DNA of 64,000 nucleotides from NCBI RefSeq assembly GCF_014698795.1, contig NZ_JACJTR010000003.1, positions 310,001 to 374,000 on the forward strand, read 5' to 3'. A program made the position numbers and the translations under genes. How positions within the stretch are numbered: position 1 is the first letter of the stretch; each line of letters opens with the position of its first letter. Positions 60,429 to 64,000 of the stretch are shown piece by piece. Below the pieces are notes generated by a model. That model was not told where the DNA came from. It searched no databases and saw nothing but the letters and a program-made list of their open reading frames with translations. Source of the DNA: Nostoc sp. FACHB-892. Its GTDB lineage: Bacteria; Cyanobacteriota; Cyanobacteriia; Cyanobacteriales; Nostocaceae.

Positions 60429-62738
60429 TTAACTCAAGAAATTTGGTCTACGACTACCACCATTTCTACCAACAGCAGGAATTTCCAGTAGGCTATCTGT
60501 AGCTTTGCCAGTACCGTCATTGGTAACAGAGGTAGAGTTACCTGGATGTCCATTAGGAATGAACAGTTGCGGGTGGTCAAAGGGGGCTTTGTCAGTGACG
60601 ACTCGCTCATCAGTAAGTCCTTTCAGGAAAGCCACCAAGTCATCTTTTTCTGCTTGGCTTAATCCTAATGGACGCAGAATGCCTTCTTGGCGGAAATCTC
60701 CACCACGATTATAGAAGTCTACCACTTGCGGCAAAGTTAAATAACTACCATTGTGGAAGTAAGGAGCGGTGAGTTCTATGTTGCGTAGTCCAGGAGTCTT
60801 AAACTGCCCGTCTGTAACTACTTTGTCACTGGAGTTAACTGTAATATTGGGGCTTGAGCCGAGAAGCAATGGGAATTTACCCGAAGCAGCCAGCCGCGAC
60901 TCCGAAAGCGGATTACCAAATGGGTCTTGACCACCAACACCAATGTCTTCTAGGGTTGGTCTAACGCCGATATTGAAGAAACCTGTGTCCGAGACGGTTC
61001 TAGGAGTGGATGTGCTAGCTCTGAGCCTTTGCTTCTTGACGTTGCTAACCGAGGCACTGGTCAGTTCCAACCCACTATGACAGAAGATGCAGGCAGCTTT
61101 GCCCTCGAATAGTTGTTTGCCTCGTTGTTGCTGCACGGTGAGGGCGCTGGTGTTTCCTTCTAAGAAGCGATCGTAGGGCGTATTATTGGCAATGAGTGTA
61201 GACTCGTATAACTGAACTGCAAGCCCAAAGAACAGCGAGAAGTTATACTCTAACAGTGTGTACTCATTGGTTTTAGAAGAGTTATCAGGCTTGTTGACAA
61301 AAGTCCGTTTACCTTCAGCATCAACTTGGATGAGTCGATTAGACTTCCACCACTCCGGCTTAAAGGCATCTTTAATCAGATCCTCGTAGGTTTTATCCTT
61401 CAGTCCGGGTTGAGGCGATCTACTGTCTGCACCTAAAACGCTGTCTTGTGGATGCACAACCTGTTTGCCTAGCGGTCTGAGGCTAGTTAACTTTTGCCCC
61501 AGTACTCGGGGGAGCTTTGTTCCCCTAATTGACAGAGCATTTTGCACCAGTTCACTGACAGATTTACTATTGTCAATTTGCGCCAACTTACCAGTCAGTT
61601 CTTCAACGGAGCTGAGTAGCGGCCCAACCAGAGTATCACCAATATTATCTAGATCATCTAGCGGCAGTTGAGTGAGAGATTTTCTCTTGTCAATTCGCCC
61701 GAACTTATCACCAATTTCTTGAAAAGTGCGACCATCAGCAGACGACTCGAAGGAACTGAGTGGCGGGCCGAGCGCCTGAGAAGCCAAAGACGAATTATTC
61801 AATCTGATTTTGACAAATTTGAGCTGATTTGGCCTTTCTGCTTTCACCACAGAGGCGTTGGGGTCTCTTAAACCGAAGGGATTCACCCCATTAAAGATAT
61901 CCTGTGCGCTTCCATCCCAGAAGTTGCGGAAGTTGAATGCTGCATTAATTACGCTTGGCGTGTTACGCGGTTGCACGCGACGCACATTTGTACCTCCCAC
62001 GTTAAACACCGGATCTAGCTCGGTTTTTACTTCGTCTTCCGCGCTACCAGGTTTAACATCTACAAACTTTGCATTAGAGACTCCCTGAGAGGAACTGACA
62101 TCGTTACGGTCAGACACAACTGTTGTAGAATCATTTGGGTTTGACAGCTTATGGAAGGGAAAATCTTCTTTTCTTAGCTGGTAATTTGGTGCGCCACCTA
62201 CATTAAAAGCTGTATCTGGATTCGCTGTACGATCAGCGTTAATCCGCAAAAGCCCAGGAGATATCTGATTTTTGGATCTATTGTCGGCTCCAGCATGGAA
62301 GTGACAAGTAGCACAGGAGGTCTGTCCGTCGCTCCCAACCTGCATATCCCAAAAAAGAGTTTTTCCTAATTTGATCGCGGCTACTTTGTTTTTTACAAAA
62401 TCTCCAAGATTGTCAGGCTCCGGAACCGATACACTCTTAAGCGAAGCTGGCGGTTTCGTAACCTGTGCTGATACACTATTTCCAGCTATTACTGCTGCCA
62501 GAATAATGGCAGCAATTGTTATAGTCTTTGAAAATTTTAATTCCGAGCGATTAAGCTTGCCATATCTAAATCTCCACCCTTGGCGCTTTATTTTTGTCAC
62601 CAAAGATTTGAGCAAAAACCGACCTCTTGAAGTCAGTAACAAGTAAACTAATAAGCCTGTAATAAAAATTACTAAGCTTACTATGGGTAAAATTCCCATA
62701 TGTTTTTGTACTAGAACAACACCGGGAAAATTATACAT
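60429..62738 (-). CDS. Large di-haem cytochrome c peroxidase / MauG-like protein
   Basis: The 769-residue protein has two CxxCH haem c motifs, TSCATCHFHAG (about 139-149) and AACIFCHSGLELT in the C-terminal half. The nearby DTAFNVGGAPNYQLR and QRNTPSVINAAFNFRNFWDG-like segments (here RNTPSVINAAFNFRNFWDG) are usual in this family. Two hydrophobic stretches near the N-terminus (about 15-36 and 72-92) indicate a membrane anchor with the haem part outside. Common bacterial CCPs have about 330-400 residues; here a long insertion (about 290-480, rich in Ser, Lys and Leu) separates the haem domains. It reduces peroxide or oxidises a protein side chain; the electron donor is unknown. Confidence 0.85.
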   Translation of the reverse strand: MYNFPGVVLVQKHMGILPIVSLVIFITGLLVYLLLTSRGRFLLKSLVTKIKRQGWRFRYGKLNRSELKFSKTITIAAIILAAVIAGNSVSAQVTKPPASLKSVSVPEPDNLGDFVKNKVAAIKLGKTLFWDMQVGSDGQTSCATCHFHAGADNRSKNQISPGLLRINADRTANPDTAFNVGGAPNYQLRKEDFPFHKLSNPNDSTTVVSDRNDVSSSQGVSNAKFVDVKPGSAEDEVKTELDPVFNVGGTNVRRVQPRNTPSVINAAFNFRNFWDGSAQDIFNGVNPFGLRDPNASVVKAERPNQLKFVKIRLNNSSLASQALGPPLSSFESSADGRTFQEIGDKFGRIDKRKSLTQLPLDDLDNIGDTLVGPLLSSVEELTGKLAQIDNSKSVSELVQNALSIRGTKLPRVLGQKLTSLRPLGKQVVHPQDSVLGADSRSPQPGLKDKTYEDLIKDAFKPEWWKSNRLIQVDAEGKRTFVNKPDNSSKTNEYTLLEYNFSLFFGLAVQLYESTLIANNTPYDRFLEGNTSALTVQQQRGKQLFEGKAACIFCHSGLELTSASVSNVKKQRLRASTSTPRTVSDTGFFNIGVRPTLEDIGVGGQDPFGNPLSESRLAASGKFPLLLGSSPNITVNSSDKVVTDGQFKTPGLRNIELTAPYFHNGSYLTLPQVVDFYNRGGDFRQEGILRPLGLSQAEKDDLVAFLKGLTDERVVTDKAPFDHPQLFIPNGHPGNSTSVTNDGTGKATDSLLEIPAVGRNGGSRRPNFLS

Positions 62739-63075
62739 CCGTAATTAAATTTCAAATGTAAGATTCTTGTAAAGAATTACAAATATTACAAATTTCATGT
62801 AAACAAAAAATTCCATAGGACTACCAATAAATTGAGTAGGGTATAATAAGCTATTCTAGATTTATTTAACTGGCATTAATTAACTAGTACGTCACGGCAG
62901 AAATAAGCAGACCATTGAAAATCACAAAAAAGCTTATTCCATAATACTTCTGACTTTTGTATTTTGACTTTGCCTTGTGGTACTAGGCTATTAAAATGCT
63001 TTATCTACAAGATTAAGTATGCAAATTAGATATGTTCTAATTTATCATCAGCCCTACTTTAAGTAAAATATTTTA
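62739..63075. other. Divergent intergenic region
   Basis: These 337 AT-rich bases separate the di-haem protein gene and the EamA transporter gene and must hold both promoters. No gene or repeat is seen. Confidence 0.4.
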
Positions 63076-63999
63076 ATGTCACTACATCAAAGTTCTGGTC
63101 GCTGGCGCTTAGGGCTAGCTTTATCGCTATTAACGGTCTTATTGTGGGGAATTTTACCTATTGCTCTGACGATAACTTTGCAAGTACTTGATGTCTATAC
63201 AGTCATTTGGTTTCGCTTTTTTATATCTTTCTTACTGCTTGGTGTGTATTTAGGAATACGCGGTAAATTACCAAAGTTAAAACAACTGCGTTCTTCTTCT
63301 TGGAAATTATTAGCGATCGCTACACTCTTTTTAGGGATTAATTACTTTCTATTCATGCAAGGTTTAGCACTAACATCGCCTGCAAACGCTGAAGTTCTCA
63401 TTCAATTATCTACCCTTTTATTAGGTTTTGGAGGGTTAGTGATTTTTAAAGAACGTTATCGGCTGTATCAATGGATTGGTGTAAGTGTAATGGCTTGCGG
63501 TTATCTTTTATTTTTTCGAGAACAACTAACAAATTTAATTACAGCACATGGCACATACATACTAGGTAGTATTTTGATTGTGCTAGGAGCAATGGCATGG
63601 GCTATTTATGCTTTAGCACAAAAGCAGTTATTACAATCTTTATCTTCCCCTAGTATCATGCTGATTATTTACGGAGGCTGTGCTTTATTATTCACTCCTC
63701 TAGCTAACATAAAATCACTTTTTATACTTGATACTTTCCATTTATTAATACTGATTTTTTGTGCTTTGAATACTTTAATCGCTTACGGTGCTTTTGCCGA
63801 AGCCTTAGAACATTGGGAAGCATCACGAGTCAGTGCAGTATTAGCTTTAGCTCCCATTGTGACATTAATATCAGTCGCGGTTGTATCAGTTATTGCTCCT
63901 AGTTGGATACCATTAGAACACTTCAGCTTCATAGCAATATTAGGTGCGGGTTTAGTAGTTACAGGTTCAGTAGCGATCGCACTGGGAAAAACTAATTAA
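63076..63999 (+). CDS. EamA/DMT-family transporter
   Basis: The 307-residue protein has ten hydrophobic segments in two EamA repeats (about 15-140 and 155-300). The first begins LSLLTVLLWGILPIALTITL and has VIWFRFFISFLLLGVY; the second has LGAMAWAIYALAQKQLL and the end ASRVSAVLALAPIVTLISVA. It is an inner-membrane drug/metabolite-type exporter, probably of amino acids or similar small compounds. The TAA at 63997-63999 is complete, so the gene is full length. Confidence 0.85.
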   Translation: MSLHQSSGRWRLGLALSLLTVLLWGILPIALTITLQVLDVYTVIWFRFFISFLLLGVYLGIRGKLPKLKQLRSSSWKLLAIATLFLGINYFLFMQGLALTSPANAEVLIQLSTLLLGFGGLVIFKERYRLYQWIGVSVMACGYLLFFREQLTNLITAHGTYILGSILIVLGAMAWAIYALAQKQLLQSLSSPSIMLIIYGGCALLFTPLANIKSLFILDTFHLLILIFCALNTLIAYGAFAEALEHWEASRVSAVLALAPIVTLISVAVVSVIAPSWIPLEHFSFIAILGAGLVVTGSVAIALGKTN

Positions 64000-64000
64000 C

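Overview
The window looks like chromosomal DNA of a filamentous, heterocyst-type cyanobacterium (Nostoc/Anabaena group). This rests on the very frequent HIP1 octamer GCGATCGC, a CP12 gene, several cyanobacteria-restricted families (DUF3177, DUF1392, DUF3891, an SLH/OprB iron-uptake porin, an AMIN plus class A beta-lactamase-fold protein), and many small dispersed palindromic repeats. The assignment is inferred from sequence features; no search was run.

Layout. 1-6 kb: the end of a probable glycosyltransferase, two small proteins, an M24-fold protein followed directly by galactokinase, a secreted TPR protein and an MFS exporter. 6-13 kb: a MarR regulator, a GT39-type glycosyltransferase, a methyltransferase, an EVE protein, and an amidohydrolase / cysteine hydrolase / cupin trio that may degrade a nitrogenous compound. 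14-20 kb: a minus-strand phosphonate biosynthesis cluster of a nucleotidyltransferase, a PEP mutase fused to a second nucleotidyltransferase, phosphonopyruvate decarboxylase and 2-aminoethylphosphonate transaminase. It is predicted to make 2-aminoethylphosphonate (AEP) and activate it as a CMP ester. A 14-unit, 21-bp tandem repeat sits inside the cluster. 20-32 kb: cyanobacterial conserved proteins, an RTX-like glycine-rich protein, a DUF2157/GDYXXLXY pair, an RNA methyltransferase, a Nudix protein, prolyl aminopeptidase and an iron-uptake porin.

32.5-43.4 kb is the most unusual region. A perfect 7-1-7 Fur-type box precedes a run of genes carrying eight Cys-less HMA2-like domains in six proteins. 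One of these is a P1B-type ATPase in which the usual Cys of the TM6 motif is Thr. Also present are a DUF5132 membrane protein and a protein fusing an HMA2-like domain to a PAP2 phosphatase. A large WD40 protein gene lies on the opposite strand inside the run. I infer an iron-responsive membrane system, possibly for metal transport or envelope remodelling, whose substrate is unknown.

43.5-64 kb: an orphan KdpF-like protein, a FIST sensor protein, CP12, tRNA-Arg(CCG), a murein peptidase, an NAD(P)HX repair enzyme, a divergent cupin/HxlR pair with a clear palindromic operator, a DhaM-HPr-EI phosphotransfer fusion, a 42-bp tandem repeat, an Eis-like acetyltransferase, a small double-glycine leader peptide gene, a beta-lactamase-fold protein, a large di-haem peroxidase-like protein and an EamA transporter.

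Repeats are a second theme. Small dispersed repeats sit in-frame inside four genes (galactokinase, WD40 protein, KdpF-like protein, NAD(P)HX epimerase/dehydratase). Several MITE-like elements have clear terminal inverted repeats, and one case of nested insertion has a 7-bp target duplication. Palindromes at three separate loci show compensatory changes.
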